From Lunularia cruciata (Eukaryota > Streptophyta > Marchantiopsida > Lunulariales > Lunulariaceae): DNA of 64,000 bases. The position numbers and the translations under genes were made by a program. The DNA is taken from contig OX419760.1 in NCBI GenBank assembly GCA_948567375.1, positions 2,790,001-2,854,000 on the forward strand. Reading direction: 5' to 3'. The notes under the pieces are model-generated. The model made no database searches. It had not been told where the DNA came from and was given only the letters and a program-made list of their open reading frames with translations. This document shows positions 21,487 through 32,425 of this stretch, in pieces. Numbering within the stretch: position 1 is the first letter of the stretch; every line of letters begins with the position of its first letter.

Positions 21487-23559
21487 AAAACCAATACTTG
21501 CCTACTTGTAATTATTGTAAGAAAACTCAATAAGGACAAGACAAGTATCCCAATCAATGTGGTAAACATTGCCAAAGGCATGTAGCATCTCCTCCAAAGT
21601 TCAATTTGCTTATTTTTTTTCTCCATCAATTTGAGGATGATAAATTATAGATAACAAAAGCTTTTACCAAGGAGCTTAAAAAAGTGCTTGCCAAAATTTA
21701 CTAGTAAAGCAATGATCTTGATCAAAGATGAGAACACTTGGCATCCCAAGGTGCTTGAAGATGGTATCAAAGTAAATTTAGGCCAATGTTGGAGCATCAA
21801 TTGTATCCATGGTAGGTGCTAGATGAATCTGCTTGTTGAGCTTATCAACAAACACTATGATGGCTATATCACCCCATTCTGTCTTTGGCAAGGATGTGAT
21901 GAAGTCTAAGCTTCCATGTTCCTAATGGGTAGATGGAATTGGTAGTGGTTGAAGGATTCCACTCAATTTTTGGTAACTAGCTTTGTTGCATTGGCAACTC
22001 TCAAAAGATCATACAAACTCTCAAACCTCTCATGTTATGTTGGGAAACCACCACCAATGTTTTATGGTATCCAAAGTCTTGTCCACACCCATGTGACCAG
22101 CAATTGATGAATCAAGGCCACTTGAAGCCATACAAGTTGTAGATCACCTTTGGTCTAAAACATAAATCTGGTTCTCATAGAATAGAAGGCTTTCCTTGAT
22201 GAAGAAAATGGTGTATTCCTTGTTGTGTACTACAAAATGACCTTTTACCAACTAAAAGAAGGAGTCTTGTTGTAAAGCAATCTTAAACTCAATTTGGACT
22301 TTCAAGTTGATTGACATTATCATAATTGCCCTTATTATGATAGATTAAGGAAGAGTCTTCACATTAGGTTGTCATGATAGGGCATTGGGAATCTCATGGG
22401 ACTTGTCAAGTTAAGCTTGATATCAATCAATTTTAGTTGTTCTTCCCATCAATGATATTGAATTTGCATATCCTCCAAATCTAAGGTTTGCAACAAAAGT
22501 TTGTGATCAATTTGCACGATCATTTGTTTCTCTAAAAGATAATATCTCCATACCTTTATGGCATAGAAAATTGTTAGTTGGTCTTGATCTTGAGCAAAGT
22601 AATTCTTTTTTGTAGTATTTAGTTAGTGAGACACAAAGGTCATGGGATGTAAACCATTTGGAAATTTTTACTACAACACAATTTTGATGGCAAAGTTAGT
22701 AGCATCAATATCAACCACACAAGGTAGTTGAGGATCATATGATTGGAGGATGGGTCATGAAGACACCATATGCTTCATTTTCTTTAATAATTTGTTTCTT
22801 GGTGGTCCACTAAAAGCTTGATTTCTTCTACAAGAGATAGGTCAACAATACGGCCACATGAACATAATAATGGATGAATTTTCAATAAAAACTTGCTAAT
22901 CCATGAAATGCTTACACTTTTGTGGCATCCTTAAGAGTAGGCCAATTGGAAATGGCCTTGATTTTTTCCTCTTTTGTCTTGATCCCTCTTATGAGACCTA
23001 TGACCCAAGAAGGTAACTTCCTTTTGCCAAAAGGCACATTTCAACTTCTTGTAATAAAACTTCTATTAGTTGAGTCATCTTTGGACTTCTTGTATTATGC
23101 CTTCATCTTATTGTAGATTAAACTATTATCCAAGAACACCACCATGTATTGATCCAATAGCCTATCCAACACCCAATGCATTTGATCCATGAAAATTGTT
23201 GAAGCATTAGTTAGCCAAAAAGGTAAAACTTTCCACTTAAAATGCACATTCCTTGTGAAAAAAGTAGTCTTTTGCACACTTAGTCTATCATTGAGAATCT
23301 ACCAATAACCTAATCAAAGATCCAATTTAGAGAAGTATTATGCTTCACTTAATTGATCCAACAAGTCATCAATTTGATGCAAGGGACATTATTCATGGTT
23401 TTTTTAAAGCCATAATAATCAATATAGAATTGAAGTCCTCCATCCTTCTTTAGTACAAAAAGTATTGATGCTTCCCAAGAAGATGTGCTTTGTTGTATGA
23501 AATCTTTCTTCAACAACTATGTTATTGTTGTTTGAAGCTCTTCTAACTCCTTTGGTGAG
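21213..23559 (-). mobile_element. Second minus-strand chromovirus, 3' portion
   Basis: Minus-strand order: RT (22,920-23,559), RNase H (22,250-22,750), integrase (21,640-22,110), integrase C-terminus (21,213-21,400). RT at 23,095-23,277 reads VHFKWKVLPFWLTNASTIF and YMVVFLDNSLIYNK; the dyad is LDN, so inactive. No 3' LTR follows; instead the sequence enters the foldback arm. The element is interrupted at 23,559 by the plus-strand element and resumes at 29,171. Confidence 0.8.
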
Positions 23560-24020
23560 TGTAACAATATGGAGTTTAGCATCAAAGTTAGTAGGGCTAA
23601 CAAAATAGAAGATTAGACAAATTAGCCTAGACCATTCTAGAAGTATCTAAAAAGCTTCTTAGGAAGCTTCCCGGCTAGCTTAGCTTGCACCTCAAGTAAG
23701 TAGCTTCTAGAAGGAAATTTCTATCTAGAAGGTTCCAACTAGCTTAGCTTACATGCCAAATAAGTGACTTCTAGAAGGAAGCTTCTTGAGAAGCTTCTCA
23801 ATTAACTTGGCTTGCACTCCAAGAAAGCGACTCAAGCTTGAGCTCCAAGAAAGATCATACAAGGCTCTTGAAAGGATCATACAAGACTCAAGAGCCTTGT
23901 ATGATCCTTATAAATACAAGAGCCAAAGCTCATGCTAGGCATTTGGAGTTTTCCCTCATTCAAGTGTCCAAATGTGAGCTTCTATTCTCCTATTTCTCTC
24001 CTTGGTCACGGTCTTTTACA
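23560..24020 (+). repeat. 5' LTR (461 bp)
   Basis: TGTAACAATATGGAG...GTCTTTTACA. Compared with the 3' LTR (371 bp) it has about 90 extra bases at 23,797-23,887, made of near-repeats of its own sequence (cttgcactccaagaaa; gatcatacaag twice), or the 3' LTR lost them. TATA-like tataaatac near 23,909. Confidence 0.9.
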
Positions 24021-24033
24021 TTAGTATCAGAGC
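24021..24033 (+). other. tRNA-iMet primer-binding site
   Basis: ttagtatcagagc directly after the 5' LTR; the plant initiator-Met site TTGGTATCAGAGC with one G to A change. Confidence 0.85.
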
Positions 24034-25210
24034 AAGAATGGGATGGATGGAATTTATGGACGACCAAATCCACTTCCGCCAAACCATTGGGATTTTCATG
24101 TCCAGATATTACCCAAGCATGTTTCACCCAATTCATCACCTCGTGTGTTGGGCAAGATTTTTTGCATATGATCACCTTGTCTGTGGAACCCTTGATACTT
24201 CCGGGTGTAACTTATGGAGACCGATGGACGTGCTGCATCTATGTGTTAATCAATTAGATAAATTGATTGTAGTGGGATAGAGTACTAGTTATGGCGGCAA
24301 TATTGTACCTTATCCTTGCAATGCAGCAACAAATCAAGCACCTTACTTGATTGTTGGATGAACAAAAACAGCAACGACAAGAACATATAGAGAGAGCACC
24401 AATTTGAGTTGGAGAAGATCACAACCGATTTCCAAAACCCAAGATGTTTGAAGGCAAGAGTCTTCCAATAATAGTGGAGAATTTTGTATTTGACTACAAA
24501 TGTTACTTTGAAGCCACCAACCTTCAAGATGAACGGAAACAAATTCTCTTAGCTTCTAGCCAATTGGATGGTGTGGCAAAACTTTGGTGGCAATTCCAAG
24601 TGGAGAAAGCTCAATAACAATTGTTGCACCAATTTTGACATAGGCAAAATTTGAGGATGCAATACTTGGTCGATTTCAAACTATAAATGTCACCCGAGCT
24701 GCACAAGATAAACTGGCAAAGTTGAAGTAGATTGGCTCTATAAGGAGCTACATCACATAATTTCAGAACATCATCATGCAAATTCTAGATATACAAGAAA
24801 GTGAACTTCTGGGTCAATTTGTGTGGGGATTGAAAGCACAAACCAAATTGGAGGTGACCATGCGGGAACCACAAAACGTAGAAGAAGCCATGCAGTTGGT
24901 TGAGCGCTTTGATTCCTTGGTTGCGACAACTTGGTCTCGACCTTGACCCACATAAAGCCTACCAATACACTACACACAAGTGGAGGAACCGACACTAATG
25001 GAGATTGATATTATCAAACAAAGACCACTTGGTACAACAGATACAGAAAGATTGTGACAAGATGGAAGTTGTTTTTATTGTTGCCAAGTTGGACATCGCA
25101 TTGCTGAATGTCTACTCAAGAATGTGCAACTTTGACAAGTTGCCCAGATGGAGTTTGTGGAACAGATCAAAGATGATCAACAAAACAAAGAATCCTAGTC
25201 GGAGATTTTG
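24034..25210 (+). pseudogene. Gag with CCHC zinc knuckle
   Basis: It starts near ATG 24,039 (MGWMEFMDDQIHFRQTIGIF). The gag domain (about 24,650-24,945) reads DAILGRFQTINVTRAAQDKL, GSIRSYIT, ELLGQFVWGLKAQTKLEVTM and VEEAMQLVERFDSLVATTWS. An intact knuckle at 25,070-25,111 reads CFYCCQVGHRIAEC (C-x2-C-x4-H-x4-C). A few stops interrupt the frame. It packages the element RNA in living relatives. Confidence 0.82.
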
Positions 25211-25227
25211 AGCCACCTACTAGGAGC

Positions 25228-25581
25228 TTGATTAGTTCCAATGGGATTGAAGGCTTGACCTATGCAAGTTTGCTCCACTTGCAAGGTACAATATCTAATA
25301 GGGATTGTAGGATTTTGGTTGATTCTGGAAGTTCAAAGAATTGCATATCTATGCAAGTAGCAAAGGAATTGGGTATTCCTATCAAGCCAATGATTAGAAG
25401 TAGATTGATGGTGGCAGATGGTAGAAAGGGTTATGCATTTTGTACCTCACATCTTATTAATTTTAAGATTGGGAAGGAGTATTTGAAGTGTATGAGGTTT
25501 GTAGTAGCACCTCTACACTATGATGTCATTCTAGGACTACCTTGGCTTGAACGTCATAAGGTTCAATTTGATTGGACCTAA
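25228..25581 (+). pseudogene. Aspartic protease domain
   Basis: A 117-residue open stretch with the retropepsin core CRILVDSGSSKNCI (D-S-G intact), then LMVADGRKG and VILGLPWLERHKVQFDW, the usual DVILGxxWL end block. In the family it cleaves the Gag-Pol polyprotein. This domain is open throughout, unlike its neighbours, but a stop separates it from RT. Confidence 0.88.
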
Positions 25582-26550
25582 TGACAAATTCAAGTACAAC
25601 ACCAAGGTAAGAATTTCCAATTAGGTTGTCTGGCACCTTTGAGTAAGACACCTAAGAATAGTCAGTCCCAGGATGGGAAGTTGGTTGAGAAGGTACCCAC
25701 AGACCATGCCTTGAAGGGAGAGGAGCCCTAAGATGAGAAGTTTGCCAAGAAGGCAACCATGGAGTAAGCTTTGAAGAGAGGTGAGTCCCTAGATGAGAAG
25801 TTTGTTAATGAAGCAGCCATAGAGCAAGCTTTGGAGGAAGATAGGTTTGTTTTTACGGTGTGGATCAAGCTGATTGCACAAGGACAATCTGAGGAGAGCC
25901 AAGAGCCTCATCAAGCAATGGTTGATCAGATAGTTTAGGAGTTTGTGGACGTGTTTTGGATGATCTACCAAAAGGGATTACTCTTTGATTGTGGTATGCC
26001 CTTCAAGATTGAGTTATTGCTAAAGAGTACTCCAATGAGTAGACCAAACTATAAGCTCTCACCAAAGGAGTTGGAGGAGTTGCAAACAACACTTACGGAG
26101 TTGTTGGAGAAGGACTTCATATGACATAGTACTTCTCCTTGGGGAGCACCAATACTATTTGTTTTTGTATTGATTATCATGGGCTCAATAAGCAAATAGT
26201 GAAGAATGCATATCCCTTGCCTTGGATTGATGACTTGCTTGATCAATTTAGTGGAGCATGATTCTTTTCTAAAGTGGATCTTTGCAATGGCTATTGGAAA
26301 ATCTCCATTGATAGGGAGGATGTGCAAAAGATTGCCTTTTGCACAAGGTATGGGCATTTTGAGTGGAGAGTTTTACCTTTTGGGCTCACTAATGCTCCAA
26401 TAGTCTTCCTAGATCAGATGCATTGGGTGTTGGATGGACTATTGGATTGGTACGTGGTAGTGTTCTTGGATGCTATCTTAATCTATAGCAAGATAGAGGT
26501 AGAATACATGAATCACATGCGAGAAATCCTACGACGACTACAATAATGAA
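25582..26550 (+). pseudogene. Reverse transcriptase with broken active site
   Basis: The linker and RT N-terminus (about 25,910-26,150) read FDCGMPFKIELLLKSTPMSR and YKLSPKELEELQTTLTELLE. RT 26,274-26,546 reads DLCNGYWKISIDREDVQKIA, YGHFEWRVLPFGLTNAP and WYVVVFLDAILIYSK. The catalytic pair, normally Asp-Asp, is Asp-Ala (GAT GCT, 26,469-26,474). TAA/TGA stops occur near 25,730 and 26,123. Non-functional. Confidence 0.9.
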
Positions 26551-27270
26551 AATTTTACTACAAGAAGTTAAAGTGTGTCTTTTGGCAAAAGGGAGTTACC
26601 TTCTTGGATCACAAGATCTCATCAGAGGGGATCAAGATGGAAGAGGAGAAAATCAAGGTCATTATTGATTGGCCTACTCCAAAGGGTACTATAGAAGTAT
26701 GGGCATTTAATGGATTGGCTAGTTTTTACCAACATTTCATTCATTATTATGCTCATGTGGTTGCACCATTGATTGATCTCTTGTGGAAGAACTTGAGCTT
26801 CCAATGGACCACCAAGCACAAAGAATCATTCTAGAACTTGAAACATATGGTATCTTCAAGACCTATCCTTCAACCGTATGATCCTAAACTACCTTGCGTG
26901 GTTGATTTTGATGCTTCTAATTGTGCAATTGGAGCCGTGTTGCAACAAGAATTCCCAAATGGACTACATCCCATTGCCTTTGTATCTTGTTGACTAAATA
27001 TAGCTGAAATAAATTACTCTACTTGAGACTAAGAACAACTTGCAATGGTATATGCCACCAAAGTATGGAGGCATTATCTCTTGGGAAAACAAGTGATCAT
27101 GCAAATTGATCACAAACCATTGTTGCAGACCTTACACTTGGAACACATGAAGAGTCTACATCATTGATGGGAGGAACAACTCCAATTGTTTGACATCAAA
27201 CTTGAGTACAAACCAGGTCAGTTCTATGTCATCCCTGATGCTCTATCATGGTGACCTGATTTGAAGTCTC
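26551..27270 (+). pseudogene. RNase H domain
   Basis: Connection block ISSEGIKMEEEKIKVIIDWP, then FNGLASFYQHFIHYYAHVVA and FQWTTKHKESF (26,604-26,834), then CVVDFDASNCAIGAVLQQE, YATKVWRHYLLGKQVIM, IDHKPLLQTLHLEH and QFYVIPDALS up to about 27,255. The DFDAS and IDHK blocks hold conserved acidic residues. Several stops interrupt it (near 26,990, 27,029, 27,164 and 27,253). Confidence 0.82.
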
Positions 27271-28120
27271 TTCCTCTCATCACGACAGCAATTACGACAT
27301 TGTCAATTGACTCCAAGGTCCAAAATGAGTTTGGTCATCTCTACAACAAGATCTCTTCTTCCAAATAGTACATGGCCATCTTAAAACATGCAACAAGGAG
27401 TACAACACCTTCTCCTTCAAGGAAGGCCTTCTATTCCACAAGGACTGGATCTATGTTCCAGCCAAAGGTGGTCTCCAACTTGTATGCCTTCAAGAAGCCC
27501 ATGATTTACCAATAGTTGGGTATATGGGTGTAGACAAGACCTTGGGTACCCTCCAATGCCAATGGTGGTGGCCCAACATGACATGAGATGTTTGAGAGTT
27601 TGTCCAATTGTGTGAGAGCTGCCAATGTAACAAGGCCAACAACCAAAAGCTAAGTGGACTCCTTCAACCACTCCTCATTCCATCCATTCAATGGGAACAT
27701 GTGAGCTTGGATCTCATCACATCCTTGCCCCAAACAAAGCAAGGACACATAGCAATTGTGGTGTTTGTGGATAAGCTCAGTAAGCAAATCCACTTGGCAC
27801 CAACCATTGATACAATAGATGCTCCAACCTTAGCACAAATCTACTTCGACAATGTCTTCAAGCATCATAAGATGCCACGTATACTCATCTCCGACCGTGA
27901 TCCTTGATTCACCGAGAAGTTTTGGCAAGCACTCTTCCAAATACTCGACACCAAGCTTGCTTTGTCCACGGCCTATCATCCTCAAATTGATGGACAAACC
28001 AATTGTGCAAATTGTACCTTGGAGGATATGTTGCATGCCTTTGTCAATGTCTACCATACCAATTGGAATTTATGTCTTTGCAGTTGTAGAATTTGCCTAC
28101 AATAATTCTAAATAGGCAAG
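27271..28120 (+). pseudogene. Integrase, catalytic Glu lost
   Basis: The zinc-binding half ends with CESCQCNK (27,608-27,631). The core reads WEHVSLDLITSLPQTKQGHI, VVFVDKLSKQIHLAP, then RILISDRDP (both catalytic Asp present) and YHPQIDGQTNCAN. The last block is normally GQTERVN, so the third catalytic residue (Glu) is Asn here. Frame breaks and stops are few (for example at 27,906). Confidence 0.88.
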
Positions 28121-28799
28121 CACTAGATTTTCTCCCTTCTTTCTCATTTTTTGCCAAGATCCTCTTGTTCCAGATTCTATTCTTACTCCTCTTCCATCTC
28201 AAGTCCCTCATACTTCAACCTTCTTGACCACCATATCTCAATCTTTCCAACAAGCCAAATCTCACCTCGTTGCTCAAAATCGTCAAAAACATTATGCAGA
28301 CCACCATCGTCATGATCTCACCTTTGAAGTTGGTGATAAAGTCATGCTATCCTCTAGTAACCTACCCTTCCCACTTGATACCCAAGTTTCTAAACTTGCC
28401 CCTAATTGGATAGGACCCTTTGAGGTCACCCAAATCATCTCTCCTATTGCTTATCAACTTGCCTTACCTTGTCATATGCGCATCTACCATGTCTTTCACA
28501 TTTCCAAGTTGAAACCCTTTGTTCCTAACCCATCTTCTTTTTGCTCTTGTGTCCAACCTCCTCCTACTCCCATCCATATTAATGATCATGAGGAGTACAA
28601 AGTTGATCGTATCCTTGCACATTGCCACATTCAACAAGGACACCAATAACATACAGAGTACAAGGTCCTTTGGAAAGGGTATCCCCTTCATGATGCCACA
28701 TGGGAACCTCTTTCTCACCTCCAGAATGCACAGATGGCCATCCAGGAGTTTGAGGCTTCAATGATGACGAAGAAATCATCAACTAATGGTGTGGAAATA
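28121..28799 (+). pseudogene. Integrase C-terminus and chromodomain
   Basis: 28,224-28,649 is open: HHRHDLTFEVGDKVMLSSSN, WIGPFEVTQIISPIAYQLAL and RIYHVFHISKLKPFVPNPSS (GPY/F module). The chromodomain reads EEYKVDRILAHCHIQ, a stop, then YKVLWKGYPLHDATWEPLSH and LQNAQMAIQEFEA (to about 28,760), with the aromatic Y...W...W positions kept. Chromodomains of this type read heterochromatin marks. Confidence 0.88.
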
Positions 28800-29170
28800 T
28801 GTAAGAATATGGAGTTTAGCGACAAAGTTAGTAGGGCTAATGAAGTAGCAGATAAGACAAATTAGCCTTGAATATTCTAGAAGTATCTAAGAAGCTTCTT
28901 GGGAAGCTTCCCAGCTAGCTTAGCTTGCACCTCAAGTAAGTAGCTTCTAGAAGGGAACTTCTATCTAGAAGGTTCCAACTAGCTTAGCTTGCATGCCAAA
29001 TAAGTGACTTCTAGAAGGAAGCTTCTTGAGAAGCTTCTCAAGAGCCTTGTATGATCCCTATAAATACAAGAGCCAAAGCTCATGCTAGGCATTCGGAGTT
29101 TTCCTTCATTCAAGTGTCCAAATGTGAGCTTCCATTCTCCTATTTCTCTCCTCGGTCACGGTCTTTTACA
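28800..29170 (+). repeat. 3' LTR (371 bp)
   Basis: TGTAAGAATATGGAG...GTCTTTTACA. Aligns with 23,560-24,020 except for a ~90-bp gap. Followed by the target-site copy atgag. Confidence 0.9.
28875..29066 (+). promoter_or_regulatory. LTR promoter: eight heat-shock-element-like modules and TATA box
   Basis: Eight two-unit matches to TTCnnGAA or GAAnnTTC: 28,875, 28,891, 28,903, 28,945, 28,968, 29,009, 29,018 and 29,030 (start positions), all within 165 bp. TATAAATA follows at 29,059-29,066. Plant heat-shock factors bind arrays of nGAAn/nTTCn; most modules here are also simple palindromes (GAAGCTTC, TTCTAGAA), so chance amplification is an alternative. Confidence 0.5.
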
Positions 29171-30536
29171 ATGAGAGCCTATAGAGTTATTGCCAAGTAA
29201 TACTCCTACTCATAGGAGTATTAGCAAGCAATACTCAATCTTGAAGGACATGCTTTGATCAAAAGGTAATCCTTTCAAAAGATCATATGGAAACACATCT
29301 AAAAACTCTTGCACTATTTGATCAACTATTGCTTGTTGAGGCTTCTTACCTTCATCTACTTCTCCTTGCACAATTAGCTTGATCCACATAGCAAAAATGG
29401 GACTATCTTTCTCCAAAGCTTGCTCTATGGCTACTATACTGATAAAATTCCTATCTTGTGACTGACTATTCTTAAGTGTTTTACTCAAAGTTTCTTGACA
29501 ACTTAATTGGTAATTCTTATCTTGTTGTTGTACTTGAAATTGTAGTTGGATCTAATCAAATTGAACCTAATGATGTTCAAGCCAAGGTATCCCTTGAATG
29601 ACATCATAGTATAGGGGAGCTACTACAAACCTCATACACTTGGAATACTCCCTCTCAATCTTGAATGTAATAGGATATGAGGTACAAAATGCATAAGTTT
29701 CTTCCATTTGCAATCATCAATCTACTACCAAATATTGGCTTCATAAGAATACATAATTCCTTTACTAATTGCATAGACAAAAAATTCTCAAAACTCACAT
29801 AATCAACTAAAATCCTACATCAATGATAAGATATCATACCTTGCAAGTGTGTCAAACTTGTATACATCAAAACTTCAATCCCATTGAAATAAATCAAGTT
29901 CCCAATAAGTTGCTCAATATCTCTTATTGGGATTCTTTATTTCTTTGATCCTCATGTTATAAGAACTCCATTTGGGCAATGAGTGAGGTAGTCCATTCCT
30001 AGTTGGACATTTAGCACAGTGATATCCTATTTGGCAACAATAAAAGCAACCACCATTTTGTCATAATCTTTCTCTATCTATAGTGCAAAGTGGTCTTTGT
30101 TGGATGCATTAGTCTCCATCAATGTTAGCTTCTCTATCTTTGTGTGGTATGTTTATAGGTTTTTTGGAGGTCTATGTCAAAACCAAGTTGTGGCAACCAA
30201 GGAATCAAAGCGTTCAACCAATGGCATGGCTTCTTCTGGGTATTTGGGGTCTCTCATGGTCACTTCTAGTTTGGTATGTGATTTCAAGCCCTTCAAATTT
30301 ATCAAGATGAAGAGCTTGAAATCACATACCAAAATGGATTAATTTCAAGCTTCTCTCATAAGTTACAATCTGAAATATCAATGATTCATTGTACAAGATC
30401 ATCACATTCAAAAAATTCTACCCAAAGCATAAAATAATTTTTTGGTAGTATATAAACTTAAAAATCAAAATGATTTAGGGGAAATAGACTTGGGGGTCCA
30501 TAGATTCTATCCATCCTATTCTTGCTCTAATACCAA
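29171..30536 (-). pseudogene. Second minus-strand chromovirus, 5' portion: gag, protease, pre-RT linker
   Basis: Continues the element cut at 23,559. Minus 29,210-29,488 reads IFAMWIKLIVQGEVDEGKKP, IVDQIVQEFLDVFPYDLLKG (pre-RT linker). The protease region is at about 29,530-29,720. Gag-like remnants are near 30,030-30,290. The primer-binding site at 30,524-30,536 (gctctaataccaa) is the complement of TTGGTATTAGAGC, one base off tRNA-iMet. All frames are broken. Confidence 0.75.
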
Positions 30537-31065
30537 TGTAAAAGTGTGAGGAGAGAGAAAGAAGTATGGAAGACTAGAGTGGAAGATTCCATCCATCCTA
30601 TCCTTGCTTTAATACCAATGTAAAAGTCCAAGGAGAGAGATAGAAGTATGGAAGATTAGAGTGGAATATCACATTGAGACTCTCAAGTGAAGGAAACTCC
30701 AGATGCCTAGCTTGAGCTTAGCTTGAGTATTTATAGGTAACCTGGGTACAAGACTCCCATAGAGCTTCCAAGGAAGGTTCCCTCTAGGAGCCACCTTACT
30801 TGGAGTGCAAACCAAGCTAGCGACTTACTTGGTGTACAAGCTAAGCTAGCCATCAACTTGGCATACAAGTTATTCTACCCTTGGAAAGTTTTTAGAAGTG
30901 TCTCACCAAGGAGCTTCTTGGGTGCTTCTAGAATGTTCTACCTACAAGCTTTCTCAATGCTTCTAGCACATTCTTAGGCTAGTTCTACTTCCTTTTGCTA
31001 GATTTAGCTTAGACTACTAACTCATTCACTTCTACTAATTTATCTACTAACTCCATATTATTACA
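30537..31065 (-). repeat. 5' LTR of the second minus-strand chromovirus, with an 82-bp end duplication
   Basis: Plus strand starts TGTAAAAGTGTG and ends ATATTATTACA. At 30,619 the LTR start and the preceding primer-site region (ccatcctatccttgctttaa, taccaatgtaaaag) appear a second time, so about 82 bp spanning the primer site and LTR edge are tandemly duplicated. The LTR is about 529 bp with the duplication. Confidence 0.8.
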
Positions 31066-31199
31066 AACATGATCAAATTAGGACATGTTGGCATGGTGAG
31101 ATGGATGAGGAAATGGTGCTAGATTGGCATACATCTACCTTTTGAGTATTGTTTGGGACTTAGGTTTTCCCTTTCCATAGAGACAAGACCAATGCTTCC

Positions 31200-32425
31200 A
31201 CTACTTTCATTGGAGGAGTTGTTGAGGTCTCAAATCTAGAGAGTGGAGATATTGGTACAAGTCAATGAGATATTCATGATGATATCTTAATGATGGAATA
31301 TCTTTGCATAGGTGTTATAGGTAGCACAATTGGTGCTAAGGAGAGAGATTGTGTCCTTTAGTGAGCCAAGCAGTTTAGATTGGAGTGCAAACATCTTCTT
31401 TGGATATGGGAAGATTGTAGAATGTGAGTAGTACCCCTTCTATTTTAGAGACCATTGTTGGTACAACATGTTCATGAGGAGCTGGGACATTTTGGGGTAA
31501 AACAGACATATAACTTACTTTAGAGTCATTATTGGTGGTGCAACATGCAAATAAATGTATAGTAGTTTGTTGCTGTTTGTGAGCAAATTAGAGCATCATT
31601 CAATGCTCTTATGCCACAATTATTATGGTTGTGGTATAAGAGTATTTTAGGGTTAGGCATCACTGAAGTTTAGAGTTTGTTAGACCTTTATTGCTAATTG
31701 TGAGACATCATCACTATGTTTTGGTAATGGTGAAGGACCGTTCCAAGTGGATTGAGTTGGTGGCATTTTTTGATAAGTGTAGTGAAGGTATATCTTACTC
31801 ATTCTTGGATTGGGTTCTTAGTCATTTTGGTGCACCAATTGAGATCTTGACTAATCAAGGTATAGAGTTTTTGGGAAAGTTTTAGGTCATGTGTGACAAG
31901 AACTTGATTGATCACCATGTTATATGTTGAGGTCACCTTGAGGCAAATGGTTAAGTAGAGAGAGCGGTTAAAATAGTGAATAAATGATTGCATAAGTATG
32001 TTTTGTAGAGAGGCCATTTTGGAGTTGGGTCTCTAGTTACCTTAGTTTGCTATGAGCTATCTATTCAACTGGCAAGCCTTCTTAGTGTCCTTCTTTCTCT
32101 ACTACTTCCTCTATGGACAAGATCCAAATTTACTTATAACAATTTGTTGTGATGTGGCTATAGTTTTGGACTTGGATAATCTTGATGTATGGGTAAGTGC
32201 ATGTTCTCAATGGGTAGAGATCTTCTAGAGAGTGATGCTAGTGGCTTCTATCCATTTGATTATGTATATCTATAGTAGACTTCATCAATGATTATTGATG
32301 TGACTATAGGTCGCACTATCTTGAGAGTGCACAAGGTTTTGCCTTCCAAAGTCCTTATGTTGGAAGGACATGAAGGAGTTTTTTTGGAAGGATCATGTGC
32401 ACAATTATGCACAATGCTACCTCCT
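31200..32425 (+). pseudogene. Integrase of the PHD-bearing gypsy element
   Basis: Blocks on the plus strand: HEELGHFGVKQTYNLL and HYWWCNM (zinc-binding half, 31,460-31,540), then YVLVMVKDRSKWIELVAF, FLDWVLSHFGAPIEILTNQG and EFLGKF (31,711-31,885), LIDHHVIC, GHLEANG and ERAVKIVNK. The C-terminal tail at 32,260-32,420 reads FDYVYL, DVTIGRTILRVHKVLPSKVL, MLEGHEG and DHVHNYAQCYLL. TAG/TGA stops sit where Gln, Arg or Trp is expected. Confidence 0.82.

Larger units (their letters stand above)
23560..29170 (+). mobile_element. Complete plus-strand gypsy chromovirus (5.6 kb)
   Basis: Both LTRs, a primer-binding site, gag, protease, RT, RNase H, integrase and chromodomain are present in canonical order. 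It is inserted in the second minus-strand chromovirus with a 5-bp target duplication: gtgag at 23,555-23,559 and atgag at 29,171-29,175. Removing it rejoins the interrupted sequence cleanly (cctttggtgag + agcctatag). It is the best-preserved of the three related copies, but its RT and integrase active sites are both broken. Confidence 0.9.
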
